Below are positions 23,234 to 34,739 of a stretch of DNA of 64,000 nt, piece after piece. Source of the stretch: Scolanthus callimorphus (lineage: Eukaryota; Cnidaria; Anthozoa; Actiniaria; Edwardsiidae). The notes beneath the pieces are model-generated. The model ran no database searches. It had not been told where the DNA came from and saw nothing but the letters and a program-made list of their open reading frames with translations. The stretch spans positions 1,240,001 to 1,304,000 of the forward strand of contig CM066915.1 of assembly GCA_033964015.1 (NCBI GenBank), given 5' to 3'. The first letter of the stretch is position 1; every line of letters starts with the position of its first letter. Position numbers and translations under genes: made by a program.

Positions 23234-23444
23234 TGTGGGCCACCGTAGAAAACAAATCCAACCGGGTCGACCGAGGTTCGACTCCCGTATCGGCTATTTT
23301 TTTCTTTTTCTCCCTTCAATTTTTTTTCTAGCATTATTGATCAACATAAGAAAGTAAGGCACTTAAAACTGCAAAACAATTGCAAAAATAAATAAATAAA
23401 TTTGCGATTCACAAAGACCGAATTGATCGATTGCCTTGCGAACT
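23234..23444 (+). repeat. SINE-like unit copy 2, 3' part
   Basis: It continues copy 2 from GTGGGCC through the B-box-like GAGGTTCGACTCC, the TATCGGCTATTTTTTT run and the tail GATTGCCTTGCGAA. It is colinear with 15680-15873 of copy 1. Confidence 0.65.
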
Positions 23445-24348
23445 GTGCGAAGTCCGATCACGCCAACGAAGCCCAAGCAAGTTTCTGAGAGGGCAGAAGT
23501 TGGGTGATTTCTATCCCACTGTTGTGTGAGTAATGTCGATATTGTGCGAATTCTTACATTTTCAACACTTCAGTGAGCTTTAATAACTTCAAATTATTGT
23601 AAAGAAGCCGCAAAGTGAAGTTGGCTACTGCGAGAGACAGTAAGGACAGTTATCGTTGAGACTCAAAGCTTTTCTCAAAGCTCAAAGCTTTTCTCGAGTT
23701 TGGAGAATACATCGACTCATTGGCAAATCCATTAGCATCTAAACAACAATGTTGGATGAATAACAGCCTCGATTTCGCCTTGAGGAAAGTGAAGACGAGT
23801 CTCAAAACACAGTGAACTTGCGTGACACGAAAAGCTGGGACAGCTATATATCTACTTTTTTACTAGTGCTTACGTCATCAAAGTCCCCGTGGCGCAGTTG
23901 GTTAGCGCGTGACTCGCCGAATCTCTTGAAGTTAAGGCGTTCCGCGAGGTTAGTAGTTGGATGGGTTGCCAGTTGGCTATTAGTATCACCATGAGGTGGG
24001 GAGGGGTGGGGAGATATACCGAGGAGGGGAGAGTTGATGTCAAAAGTAGCCAGGGGGGCGTATGATCAAGGGTTCAAAGGTCGTTGCCTGGACTTGAAAA
24101 GCAGTAAAATCAGTGGCAACCGCCACTCCCCCCTGTCTGTTGCAAAGTCATAAAAGTCAACTGGAAAGGGTCCTATTCCAAACACACTGCAGCACGCACA
24201 TGAAACAAGCACTAATAACTAATAAGCAGGGAGGGGAGGTGAACTTCATGGAGAACCATCTATTGAACCGGAAATGGATACATACATAGTCCGAGGGTGA
24301 CGACTAAGAAGCAATTTGCATACTGCAAATAGCTTCAAAAAAAGAGTG
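23445..24348. other. Flank of the 7.3-kb transposon, no protein gene
   Basis: Apart from the tRNA-like fragment at 23886-23960 I see no feature. A short imperfect palindrome (GAAGCAATTTGCA / TGCAAATAGCTTC) lies just before the right end at 24307-24336. Confidence 0.45.
23886..23960 (+). other. tRNA-like fragment or SINE head
   Basis: GTCCCCGTGGCGCAGTTGG followed by TTAGCGCG resembles the 5' half and A box of a tRNA. The B box is poor (GCGAGGTTAGTAG, without TTCGA). No credible cloverleaf closes, so this is more likely a tRNA pseudogene or SINE head than a working tRNA. Confidence 0.4.
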
Positions 24349-24976
24349 TAGGGCTCGTCGCGACACCGAAAATCGCAAAATTTTGCCTAAACTGGGAAGC
24401 CTCGCAAAGCCTGAAAGCGAAAGATATTGAGATTTTGTTTTCGATCTCATAAAAGTGGGTCATCTAGATGGCTGGAAAACGGAAAGGTTATTTTTGCTTT
24501 TGATTTTCCAAAAAATTTACAGGACCCTACATGAGCCCCGTCAAAAGCAAAAATCGTTCTGCTTAAATTTGACTAGAATTCAGGGGCAAGAATCTCAGCT
24601 GGTGCGCATCGAATTTTCAATAAAATGCTTTTACATTATTCCCAACCTTTCATTTCTATCATCTTAAAAAAATTAATCGCGGCCCGCAAATATTTACCTT
24701 CTACGAGAGCGAAACGTCGAAGTCACTTTTGCATTTTTCACATGACACGCGATTCAAATTGACTTCATGCCAGGAAGGGAAATATTCACATTACTTGTTT
24801 AAATTGTTCTAAAAAGGCATTTATTATTATAGAAATAGTCATAGAAGTCAGATTAGTTGTCGTAGCTTTAGATTTAGTAAATATACAGATTTAGAAATTC
24901 CAATCTGTGAACATAATTAGCATAAAGCGAGACAGTACTTGCGTGAGAAGTTGATTCACTACGAATTTACACATCT

Positions 24977-27900
24977 ATAATAATAAATAATAATAATAAA
25001 TATAATATAATTTATTTAAACACGGTAGTTACATTCAGTTAAAAATATATAAAATACTGTTTTACAAGCAAGCCGTGTGATTAAATACCCCAAACAACCC
25101 ACCCATTATATACAACCCACCCCAAAATCATGAAAACGGAAAGAAGTCTATTGGTAAAAACGAAAACGGAAGGAAGAAACAGAAGGAGCCTCCCTAATAT
25201 TGTTATTGAGGGAGTTCCAAACTGCAGCTCCATGATACGAAAAACTGCGCTTCTTAAATTCAGTGTTAGGCTTAGGTAGCGATAAATGTACTCAGTTCCC
25301 CTAAGACCATAACTATGACGTTCGGACGTTTTGGAAAAAAGCTCCGATAGATAGGGAGGTGTAAGCCCGTTAGTCACTTTGTACATTAAGGTTGAGTCGA
25401 AGCGCAGTCTTCTTTGCTCGAGAGTTTCCCAATTAAGGTGATTCAGGACATCCGAGGCTGCGGCGTCATATGGTGCATATGCTATGATACGAGCCGCACG
25501 GTTCTGCAGTTTTTGAAGTTTATCCTTTAGAACCAACCCACAGCTACCCCAAACGGAAGAACAATAATCAAAGTGGGGAAGAACAAGGGAATTATAAATA
25601 TCAATGACTGTATACTGTGGTACAAAACGCCGCACCCTGCGGATGACCTTTAAAGCATTCGAAATTTTGAAATAATCTTATCGATTTGAGTTTTCCAGCT
25701 GAGTCTGTCGTCAATCAGGACTCCAAGGGAGCTCTTACAAGAGACTCTCTTGATGGAAGTCCCCGATAAACTTACGACTGGGTCCCCTTCAAGTGCTAAA
25801 AGGCGCGGAGCTGAGCCTATCACCATATATTCTGTTTTTGCCTTATTTATGTGTAGTCGATTGGCCCTAAGCCAACGATCAACACAGCCAAGCTCCTTAT
25901 TCAGTTTGGTCGCTATATCACTTGAAGAGGACCCAGTTATTGAAATATTCGTGTCATCGGCATACATGTTTGGGGTAGCATCACAAAGACAGTTAGGAAA
26001 ATCATTAATATACAAGATGAAGAGGAGTGGCCAAGAACTGAACCTTGAGGAACCCCATGAGTAATGTGTCTACAAGTTGAGCTGACCCCATTAACAGAGC
26101 AGTACTGAAAACGGTCAGAAAGATAAGATTGAAACCACGATAATGCAGACCCTTTGACACCATAGAGTGAAAGCTTTCTAAGTAAGATATTATGGTCAAC
26201 AGTATCAAATGCTTTTTTAAGATCGATAAAAAGAATGCCATTTAACAGGCCCTCGTCCATATTAGTTAACCATAAATCAACAGCTTTTAATAATGCAGTA
26301 AGTGTACTATGCATTGGTCTAAAGCCCGACTGCTCTGGTGCCAAAAGGTTGTTAATCGTGAGGTAATCATAAAATTGGTCAAAAATAATTCTCTCGAAGA
26401 CTCTGCAAACAATAGGCAAAATTGAAATCGGTCTATAATTTGACGGGTCCGAGTGCTTCTCGGCCTTGTAAATAGGCGTAACTCGAGCACCCTTCCAATC
26501 ATCGGGAAAGACTCCCTTAGCTATTGACCTATTAAATATCTGAGCTAATGAAAATGATATAGCAGGTGAGGCAGCCTTGAGTAGCTTTCCTGGAATTTTG
26601 TCTGGTCCTGCAGCCTTATGACCAGAAACTTGCGAAAGAAGATTGAAAACACGCTGCTCTGAGATATACGAGAACCGGAAAGTTTGTCTAGTAGGGGCTA
26701 AATAATCCTCAGGCTGCTCACCATTGAGAGCAAGGTCACGCGAAAGACTGGAACCAACCTCAGAAAAATGGCGGTTGAATTCATCAGCAATTTTTGTTGG
26801 GTCAGCGGTTTGAACGCCATCGATAACTAGTTCATAAACACTGTTCGATGCGCTGTTCCTACCCAAAAGCTGATTAATCGTCATCCAGGTGTCTTTCACG
26901 TTACCTTGTGTGCTATGAAATTTATTAGAAAAGTAAAGTCTTTTTGCCCTGACCACCTCAGCATTGACAGCATTTCTTGCATTTTTGTAGGCCCTCCGCG
27001 CATGCGTAGAACCTGTGCGCACTGCACTTTTTTCAATTTGTCGCGATTTACCATCAACTTTTTCAAATTCGCAGTTAGCCATGGTTGACGATTTCCGCTG
27101 ACGCGCTTAGTGCGTACTGGTGCATGAAGGTCTGCAATTTGCAAGAAATTTTTTTTCCATCTAAGCCACATTTCATTCGGATCATCACAGTCCAAAACCG
27201 TACTCCAAGGTAGTTGATCTAGGTCGTTGAGAAAACAGTTTACATCAAAGTTTCTAAAATCTCTAGTCTCTATTATCCTAGGTCCACCCCTGGGAGTACG
27301 AAATTTTCGGATTGCATACACTAAATTATGGTCACTGATAGTAACATTACAGCTACCTTTGGAAATAATCATGTCTGAGTTTGTGGTAGCAACATGATCT
27401 ATCAACGTTGCAGAGTCTTCGGTAATGCGAGTTGGTTGTTCAATTAATTGTGTATATTGATAAGCTTCATAAAAAAACGATAAATACTCCGCTTGACTGT
27501 CTGGTTTTAACAAATTACAATTACTGTCAGTCAGAATAATAGACTCAGTTTCTTTAGCATCAATATACTTCAGAAAATTTTCAAAAGAAGACAAGACCGC
27601 GACAGGGGAGTCAGGAGGTCTATACCAGGAACTAATTAGCATATGCCTACTAAAAGGTTGAGAAATCAGAAGGCAGACAAGCTCAAGATCGGAAAAATTA
27701 TCCGGTAAATCAACTCGTGAATAATTAAGATTATTTTTTATAAGTATAGCAACACCACCCCCTTCGCGGTCTCTGTCTTTCCTAAAAATAGTGTAGCCGT
27801 TAATGCTGACTTCACCGTCCGAAATACTAGAGTCTAGCCTGGTTTCGTTCAAGGATAAAATATCAAACGGGTGCTCCTCCAGTATCAGACGTAATTCATC

Positions 27901-28051
27901 AACATGTGCATGTAAACTTCTAATATTTAAATGACCTATTTTAAGCCCTTTAATATGGGATGGAAATTCAGGTAAAAGATTAAGCTTTGATTGAACATTA
28001 GGGAAACTCACCGAGCAGGTAACACTTGGAGCTGCAGTTGCATTCTAATGC
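24977..28051 (-). mobile_element. CR1/L2-like LINE, 5'-truncated copy
   Basis: The element runs on the minus strand and ends in an ATAATAATAAAT tail at 24977. CATCT flanks both ends (24972-24976 and 28052-28056). The other arm of the surrounding foldback (around 40275) lacks it, giving an empty site. Only endonuclease and reverse transcriptase remain. No ORF1 is present, so the copy is probably truncated just upstream of the endonuclease. Confidence 0.8.
25148..28011 (-). CDS. LINE endonuclease-reverse transcriptase ORF (frameshifted)
   Basis: The N-terminal apurinic-type endonuclease (28011 to about 27030) has GHLNIRSL, NETRLD and TISDHNLV motifs. The reverse transcriptase follows with GPDKIPGKLL, FIDLKKAFDTVDH, GVPQGSVLG and the YADD catalytic box. 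The C-terminus holds the LINE signature LNWETLEQRRL, followed by WNSLNNNIREAP in another frame. Four single-base losses shift the frame: T6 at 27028-27033, GG near 26030, T4 at 25665-25668 and near 25279. No internal stop is needed otherwise, so the copy is young or the losses are sequence errors. Such enzymes nick target DNA and copy the element RNA in place. Confidence 0.85.
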
Positions 28052-28420
28052 CATCTTTTCTTAGAGGAGGAATTTTCCCAACATGTACACTAGTTGCTCC
28101 TGAAAGGAATCGCTCCTTTTATTTTACCAACTGGAAGATAAGATAACTTTTGTATTTTAAGGCATCGAAGTGCAAAACTCCTCATGGTTTTGCTGTTTCA
28201 ATTGTTTTCCCAGCCGATGCTAATTGAATTACTTTAGCCGAGTTATTTTTACCGCGTGGAAATGAATACGAATTAAAAGCTCTCGAAAATCGGGAAATAA
28301 AATAAATGAATTACTAGCAAATGTACTCTTTCATTTGGGTTTATAATTTGAGTCTTTGTTTTTCAATTTGCTAATTTTGCATCTTACGAGGTTTTCTGAG
28401 ATTTAGGCGTTACGCGGTTT

Positions 28421-29385
28421 TGTCACTCTGGAGAAAGCAACTCGGCGCGTGAACACAGTTTCCACGCAGAAGATGACTAATTTATATCGCTCCATTTATT
28501 TCGTAAAGGGGAAGGTAAGATAGTCTGATGTTCTGTGATAACTGAATATTATCGCATTCCTTTTTCAATCTTGCTGTGTGAGTTGTTTTCCAATACGTAG
28601 CCCAATTATTTTTAGCACATAAAAATAAAAAAGAATGAAATGCTTTCATAAATCGGAAACGGTTTTGATGCAACTTTAATGAATTCTTATAACCAAAACG
28701 TTTATACTTTTGGGTGTTTGGTCTCTTCACTTCTGATTTTCTGTCATACCAATTTTTTATTGCTAGTTCTATAGAATGCTGTCCACAACCTCTTCATTTA
28801 TTTTTCTCAAGATTTGTCCAATGTCGAGGAGTTTCACAATCACTGGACAAAACTACAGGAGCACAGGGAAACAATTTCTTGGATAGCCTGTTCATATGGC
28901 GCCCTGCAGTGCACAGGAGGAATGGGCGTGGCCAGTCCTTTTCTTCATTGAGCCCATTAACTATGGACCAGCTGGCAAATATTGTACTGGTCAAAAAACG
29001 ATCGGATGCATAATAGCGCGGTCACACCCTTTAAACGTTACAAACAATAACTAAAAATAAAGTGAGCAAAACAATGAATAATTCGATAACAACAATAACA
29101 TGACGATAACAAGGCAAGGCTAATGATAGATAATCACGTTATCGCTAATCACGTCTTATACTTGCAGACATAATCATAGACTCGATCATAGGCGTACATT
29201 TGTCTTGATCTTGATAGTAGTAGGTGACTTAAAGCAACAACTAGCAGACCTGTTCGAGCAAAAAGAAGCCTTGGTTCGCTCTTCACGTCACTATCGTTCC
29301 CGATTTTTAAGAACTTCAGATGTCCTGTGATGTCTGTTGTACATTCGCGCATAGAGACGCAGGGGGGGGGGGGGGGGGGGGGGAC
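28421..29385. other. Insertion or duplication in the left foldback arm
   Basis: It is absent from the right arm. It is bounded by two copies of TGAGATTTAGGCGTTACGCG (near 28400 and 29387). Bases 28480-28760 look like a diverged duplicate of the adjoining arm sequence. A 22-base G run occupies 29362-29383. No gene was recognised. Confidence 0.5.
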
Positions 29386-29477
29386 TGAGATTTAGGCGTT
29401 ACGCGGTTAGAAATTTGGACAAATCGACACTCAAATCGTTTGATTTTGAGTGCGCGTTTGTTAACTCCCTCTACAAT

Positions 29478-29644
29478 TGTAATGATGTCACTTCCGTTTA
29501 TGTGATTGACATTTATGCTAATTGGAAAAAGCATGCTAGAAAAGAGGGAGTCGAGTCTCGGTGAACTCCTGTATTCAAGTGAGCGTGCGGATAAATAAAC
29601 CACAAGAAATCATCTAGTCTATCGTCTATTGACACAACATTACA
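29478..29644 (+). repeat. 5' LTR of gypsy element
   Basis: 167 bp from TGTAATGATG to AACATTACA. ATAAATAAA near 29591 could act in promoter or poly(A) function. It matches the 3' LTR except for two C/T differences. Confidence 0.95.
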
Positions 29645-29662
29645 TTGGCGACGAGCGATAAA
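29645..29662 (+). other. Candidate primer-binding site
   Basis: TTGGCGACGAGCG directly after the 5' LTR occupies the tRNA primer position. The matching tRNA was not identified. Confidence 0.5.
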
Positions 29663-29735
29663 GATCCATCTACGATTCTTCAGCGGATAAACAGAAGGAC
29701 AGTTCCCAAACAAGCAGAATCACAGCGATCAAAAC

Positions 29736-31331
29736 ATGACTAACCTACCGCCATTTCCACCCTTCGACATAGTACACGATCAAACATCTCTGGGACCGCG
29801 ATGGAAGAAGTATGTAGCAAGATTTAGAAATCTAATCGTTGCCTTGGACATCACAGACAAGAAACGGCAGACAGCTCTACTCCTTCACTACGCAGGTGAA
29901 GACGTGAACGACATTTTCGAGACATTGCCTAACACTGAAGCCGCTAGTGGTGAAGACCCTTTGAAGAAAGCGATTGACGCTCTAACAGCGTATTTCACAC
30001 CCAAGAAAAACGTGGCTTACGAAGAGTATCAGTTCAGACAAGCCGTACAGGATCCAGGAGAAACGATAATGGCGTACTACACGCGATTAAAGCGCCTTAC
30101 GTGTTTAGACCTAGGTTGTTTACTGCAGTAAGCCGAGTTACTGACCTACCGAGGTTGAATTTGATGACCTTAGTTGGTCAGTAAAGTGTTTATACTCGCT
30201 AGCTTGACCTTAGTTCATCTGTCAACGGCCATGAGTTCGTGATTTACTTGTTGGCAGGAATCACTTTCACTGTCATTGATACGAATGAATAAGCACTGTT
30301 AATACTAGCTTTATCGCCACTGCCTACTTTTTTGGTGCTTTTTAAGAGAATCCAGAATTCCAGGTTTAAGCGATTGCTTCTGAATGCTTATGTAAATAGT
30401 TCTGGAGATTTTAGTCATCACAATTGATAACATGTCGCTTGCTGTAGACAGCAATGATCTTGAAAGGTCGATGGTTTCGACCGTCTCTGAATGTACTCTC
30501 CAAAGACTTTTTCCTTGACTGTTGCGAAACCGGCTTATACATTTTCAGCTACTCTGCTCACTAAATTCGAGTGTTTTTGCAGTTTGCGCTGTGACACGTT
30601 GTGTTCAATCTGTCATCGTGACCCCAGTTAACTCAGTTACTGCCCTAAACCAAGCCATCTAGAAAAGTTAACGTTTACTCAACCTAGGTTGACTTTCCTT
30701 TGTCTTTGCCGGCATTTACTGAGGTCAGAAAAGCTGTTTACACTTATCTAAAATTTACTGAGGTTAGTAAATCGGTTTACTGCAGTAAACATCCTAGGTC
30801 TAAACACGGCATTATGAGACATGCGAATTCGCAAACACGGATCGTGAAATCAAATCTCAAATTACACAGCATTGTTCTTCATCGAAGTTGAGACGAAAGG
30901 CACTCAGCGACCCAGAAATCACCCTGCAAAAGCTGCTAGAGTATGGAAAGACTCTAGAAATAACAGAAACACAAGTAGCGGACTTGGAAAAGCAGCAAGA
31001 ATCGGTGAACAAGATCGGAAAACAAGGGAATTCCCGGAATCGAAGGAAACCGAGGAATGGACACGGAACGGACCGCGGAAAAAAGGAATCGCCCGGATCG
31101 CGCCCGGAAGACACCAAATGCAGAAACTGCGGAGGAAAATACCCACATGATGGTGGCAAGACAGCCTGCCCAGCGCATGGAAAAGACTGTCGAAACTGTG
31201 GCAAACGAGGACATTTCCAGGCTGTTTGTAGAAGTCAACCCCGATCAAAACAAGATGCCCCCAGGCAAAGGAAGCCGCTCAGAGCTCTGGACGAGTATAG
31301 TGACAGTGAAGACGACAAACATTCAGGCTAA
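29736..31331 (+). pseudogene. gag: gypsy gag, split by a MITE
   Basis: ATG at 29736 opens a capsid-like region (RFRNLIVALD, LHYAGEDVNDIFETL, AYEEYQFRQA) that runs to 30100. After the 707-bp MITE it resumes near 30808 with CEFANTDREIKSQ, then a basic linker and two zinc knuckles: an atypical CX2CX5HX6C (CRNCGGKYPH...) and a standard CX2CX4HX4C (CRNCGKRGHFQAVC) near 31190-31230. The stop at 31331 follows a single-base loss near 31322; protease reading continues in the next frame, which suggests gag and pol were originally one frame. Gag would form the particle that packages element RNA. Confidence 0.85.
30101..30807. mobile_element. 707-bp MITE inserted in gag
   Basis: The inverted ends GTGTTTAGACCTAGG continue as TGTTTACTGCAGTAA for about 45 bp with few mismatches. 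Subterminal TTTACTGAGGT-type repeats face both ways. It splits gag codons between RLKRLT and the CEF region. The flanks (CGCCTTAC and GGCATTAT) match at five of eight positions, so no firm duplication is claimed. Confidence 0.85.
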
Positions 31332-31337
31332 GCGTTC

Positions 31338-31454
31338 ATAGTGTCAAGGAAGGAAAGGCAAAACACCCATCTTCAAGATAAAAATTGAGGAAACCTGGTT
31401 GGAGCTCATGGCAGACTCAGGATCGAGCATAAACGTTCTTGACGAAAACGACTA
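31338..31454 (+). pseudogene. pol: gypsy protease fragment
   Basis: The frame gives IFKIKIEE then MADSGSSINVLDENDY; ADSG is the aspartic-protease active-site triad region. It is cut at 31454 by the 4.6-kb element, and the same reading frame resumes at 36078 with YRKLKERPKLQ. Confidence 0.85.
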
Positions 31455-31825
31455 TAGTCGGGTACCTTAACGCAAAATTTGGGCTGGATCGTGACAGAGC
31501 GGACAAAAGCGCCAAACTTTCTATAGAGTTTCTTTGGGACATGAGTAACAAATCTAGGATGGGTGCCCAAGAAAAAAAGTTCACGTGCGGAATAAAATGA
31601 GAAATACATTTTAGCACTTGAATGCTGTGCTTGGTAACCAGGCTTTTTCTTACTTTTTATCATTGGGTCGCTAAAAGTGGATGAATCAGGAACGAATCGA
31701 GACAATATCAATATAAACAGTTGTCATTTAGTTTGGTGATATATTTCTTCTAACGTACGCGACGGCTTTTAGAGATTGCCAGGTTACTAAGCTCGTCCCT
31801 AAATTCCATAGTCCATTAGCCGGAC

Positions 31826-33346
31826 GCAGAAGCTCATAAGTAGGAGCGTGCATCCCCTATTGGGTGGTTCTCACATGTGTTTTATAGCTTGGGCTATTTT
31901 TAGATTTTCGCGCGAAAAAATCAACCAATCAGAGAGAAGTAAACAAATTACGTCATACACGCAGCAGGCGCACGAAATACGAAATCTTCCTCTGACACGA
32001 CCGACAAGAACGGCTTTTACTTTATCCCTTTTTTGCCAAAATGAAGCAAATATTTTTACTAGTCTAGTGATTTAGAGCCAGGGTGCAAAATAGCAAAGCA
32101 CACGATGAAGTGCCAAGCTAGCAGGCGTACATATCCACGAAGTGCTAAAAATTGTTATGATTGTTAGCGAACAGCAAATGAATAGGCAAATAAAAAGACC
32201 AAAGCAGTACGCTACAAGAGGAACATTGACAACTTAATAAGCTAACTTCCGCCCTCAGACTGACTGGTTGTTAAGCAGATGCCATCCTCGACTGCCATGT
32301 ATTTCACGGAAATCAAAGCAGTTGGCACAATTTTAGAAAACGCTTGCTGTTTCCTCGATCGAGTTTCCTGTCGATTCGCAGAGTGCCATCATGCAGTGCC
32401 TACTTTTCGCACCGGTACCATTCATTTTGTTTTCAAATAGTTTATAGAATGTAAGCAATAAACTTCTGTCGTTTATAAAGTATACCTTTTAATAAACGCC
32501 TGATCAAACTCTTTTAAGTCGTGCTTCATTCAAGCAGTTCAAGTACAAGTTCAACGCTACTACATCCTTACCGACTCCAGTTCTCGCAAACAAAAAACAA
32601 ACTTGACAAATTTCGTGCATCAAAAAATAATTTCACACAAATGAAAACAAAAAGAAGAAACTAAAAACGTCCATATCGACTTAGGAATTGAAAAAGTTCA
32701 TAGTCCCGGCTTACCGAGTTGTATATGTGTTCAGTTTTTTTCGGCGAACACGTTGTAAAGTTTTTGACAAACTTTCATTCTCGCCTTCCTGCTTGGATCG
32801 TTTGTATGTAGCGAACTTCATCTGTCAGTGTACCAAATTAGAAATCAAATCATCCACATAGTCCTGGTACTTCGTTGTAAATCCTTTATGCTTCCCTAAT
32901 CCATCCGTAGCCACCAGATTTATCAGCTTAGTGCATAAATTTATAGTCCTTCATGAACTTTCAACTTTCGCTGTGCGAGAACCGTGAGAAGAAGTGGCGA
33001 GGCCGCGGTTCTTTTCTGCTTTCCCGTTTAGATTGTTTTCAAGCAATTTTTCTTGATGTCTGAAGCCATCTGTTATCTGTTTTAGTTTACTCAACTTGTA
33101 CAGTCAGAAACCATGCAAAGAGATAACAATTTCACTCGGTTTTCCATCTCGAAAAGAGCTGCAAGTAAAAATAGATTTAGCCACTGGCTAAAAGCAGAGC
33201 TCTGACGCGTGACGTCACTATGTAAGGAAGAATTCTGATTGGCTAATTTTTCCCGCGCAACTGTTTCTAAAAATAGCTCAAGCTATAAAACACATGTTAG
33301 ACCCACCCATTACGTGGGATGCACGCTCCTACTTATGAGCTTCTGC
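31826..33346. mobile_element. 1.5-kb element nested in the 4.6-kb element, CGGAC duplication
   Basis: The inverted ends start GCAGAAGCTCATAAGTAGGA and run about 110 bp. CGGAC flanks both sides (31821-31825 and 33347-33351). The interior is not recognisably coding. The class is unassigned. Confidence 0.8.
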
Positions 33347-33621
33347 CGGACGGCTAAAAGTTGGGAACTGGTACCACAACCACAACAATCATATCAAATT
33401 AAAGCTTATCACCAGTAGATTCCAGAAATATGTGATAGCAATGTTTTCTGTTGCAGTTTTAGTCGGTCACGTGACCTCATAGAATGCGCAATATGCCCAT
33501 ATTGAGAAAAATATACATGCAGCTATTCATTTTTTGTTTTTATTCTCAAACTCGTTAATAATTCATCAAGCTTGAACAAAGGAAAACACAAGCGTGGAGG
33601 AGATAGGAAAATACAGCCTTA

Positions 33622-34005
33622 GGCACCGTCCACACTACGCCGGCTAATTGAAAACGGCTAAATATTTATACGGTTGTGCCTTCCGTCCACACTACGCCGG
33701 CTAAATTTCCACCGAAACCGGATCTTTTCGGAAACGCTGCCGAAAGTGGCTAAATTTGAAAACGCCGGCTACGCGTTTTAGTGTGGACGGCAAAAACGGA
33801 ACTTTTCGAAAACGATGACGTCATGTTACACGGCCGCGAGGAATTTATGACCGCGGGCTCTCGTTTTTCTCTTGGCGCATGCGCTAAGGTGATGTTTTTG
33901 TGCGTTTTCAAATTTAGCCGGCGTAGTGTGGACGGAAATCTTTTGTTCCGTTTTCGAGGCAAATTAGCCGTTTTCAAATTTAGCCGGCATAGTGTGGACG
34001 ATGCC
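33622..34005. mobile_element. 384-bp Harbinger-like MITE, TTA duplication
   Basis: The ends GGCACCGTCCACACTA and TAGTGTGGACGATGCC are flanked by TTA (33619-33621 and 34006-34008). GCCGGCTAAATTT-type repeats lie inside. The 46779-46938 element shares the GTCCACACTA theme. Confidence 0.8.
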
Positions 34006-34394
34006 TTAATTTACGTAGAATTTTGAGATTTTATTCCTTCTTTTTCGCGGCATTAAACTATCGAACACTCGATCTTGTTTTTCATCAGAGTAGGCCGCGC
34101 TGCAGTGTTCCTGTGATTCCTATATCTATATGTACATGTAGCGGTCATTTGCGGCATTTGCATTTACAGAGATCAGGTGCAAGTCAAACTAGCCTTCGCA
34201 CATTGTACATCTTGAGCACTGCGCTTTATCAATCGGCGTCAATAATTCGTCATTCCGGGGGGGGGGGGGGGGGGTCATGCTTTGGTCATGCTTTGGTCAT
34301 GCTTTGTAGGTCTTCGGAACTCGTGCAATAAGACCTGAACAGCCTCAGCGGCTGGGCGACTTTGGCAGACATGACATTTAATCATACAAAGGGA

Positions 34395-34735
34395 AAGGCC
34401 ATGCGGATTTCGCGTACCCTTCATCACGGAACGGAGACTGACATAATCTACCTCGACCTCACCCGTGCGTTCGACACGGTGTGCCACGCCCACCTCGAAA
34501 AGCTCGCTAATCTAGGGTCGTAGGATGCCTCCACAAGTGCCTCCACAATCTTCCCTCTCGACGTCAACGCGTCGCGGTGAATGGTGTGGTCTGAGCCACT
34601 GGGAGGTGCTACTGAGGTGGCTCGCTCATTGGTTTCTAAATGTCCGTTCAATCTTTATATCAATGACGTCCGAGATTGAGACAGTTTATCACATATTGCC
34701 ATGTTTGCTGATGAAACCAAGTGCTTTTGAGCAAT
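34395..34735 (+). pseudogene. Degenerate LINE reverse-transcriptase fragment
   Basis: TDIIYLDLTRAFDTVCHAHL matches the RT block with the first catalytic Asp. Further on, RVAVNGVVSEPLGG, NLYINDVRD and AMFADETKCF (a decayed FADD box) follow with frame breaks. It is a different lineage from the LINE at 24977-28051. Confidence 0.7.
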
Positions 34736-34739
34736 AAAT

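Larger units (their letters stand above)
13964..24348. mobile_element. 10.4-kb insertion with CACTCTTTTTTT ends and TA duplication
   Basis: The right arm of the host foldback reads CCCAAATAGGGCTCG without a break. The left arm reads CCCAAATA then CACTCTTTTTTT at 13964, and AAAAAAAGAGTG then TAGGGCTCG at 24337-24350. The inserted block thus has 12-bp inverted ends and a TA duplication. A further phrase GAAGCTATTTGC lies near both ends. TA duplication is typical of Tc1/mariner elements. The size comes from later insertions, including the 7.3-kb transposon, or from mobilisation of a large composite; I cannot tell which. Confidence 0.6.

Noticed and set aside
22948..23357. Open frames of 67-128 codons over the second 21-bp array
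   Set aside because: Same repeat artefact, in inverse orientation.
23886..23960. Functional tRNA gene
   Set aside because: The A-box half is good but the B box and acceptor pairing are poor; reported only as a tRNA-like fragment.
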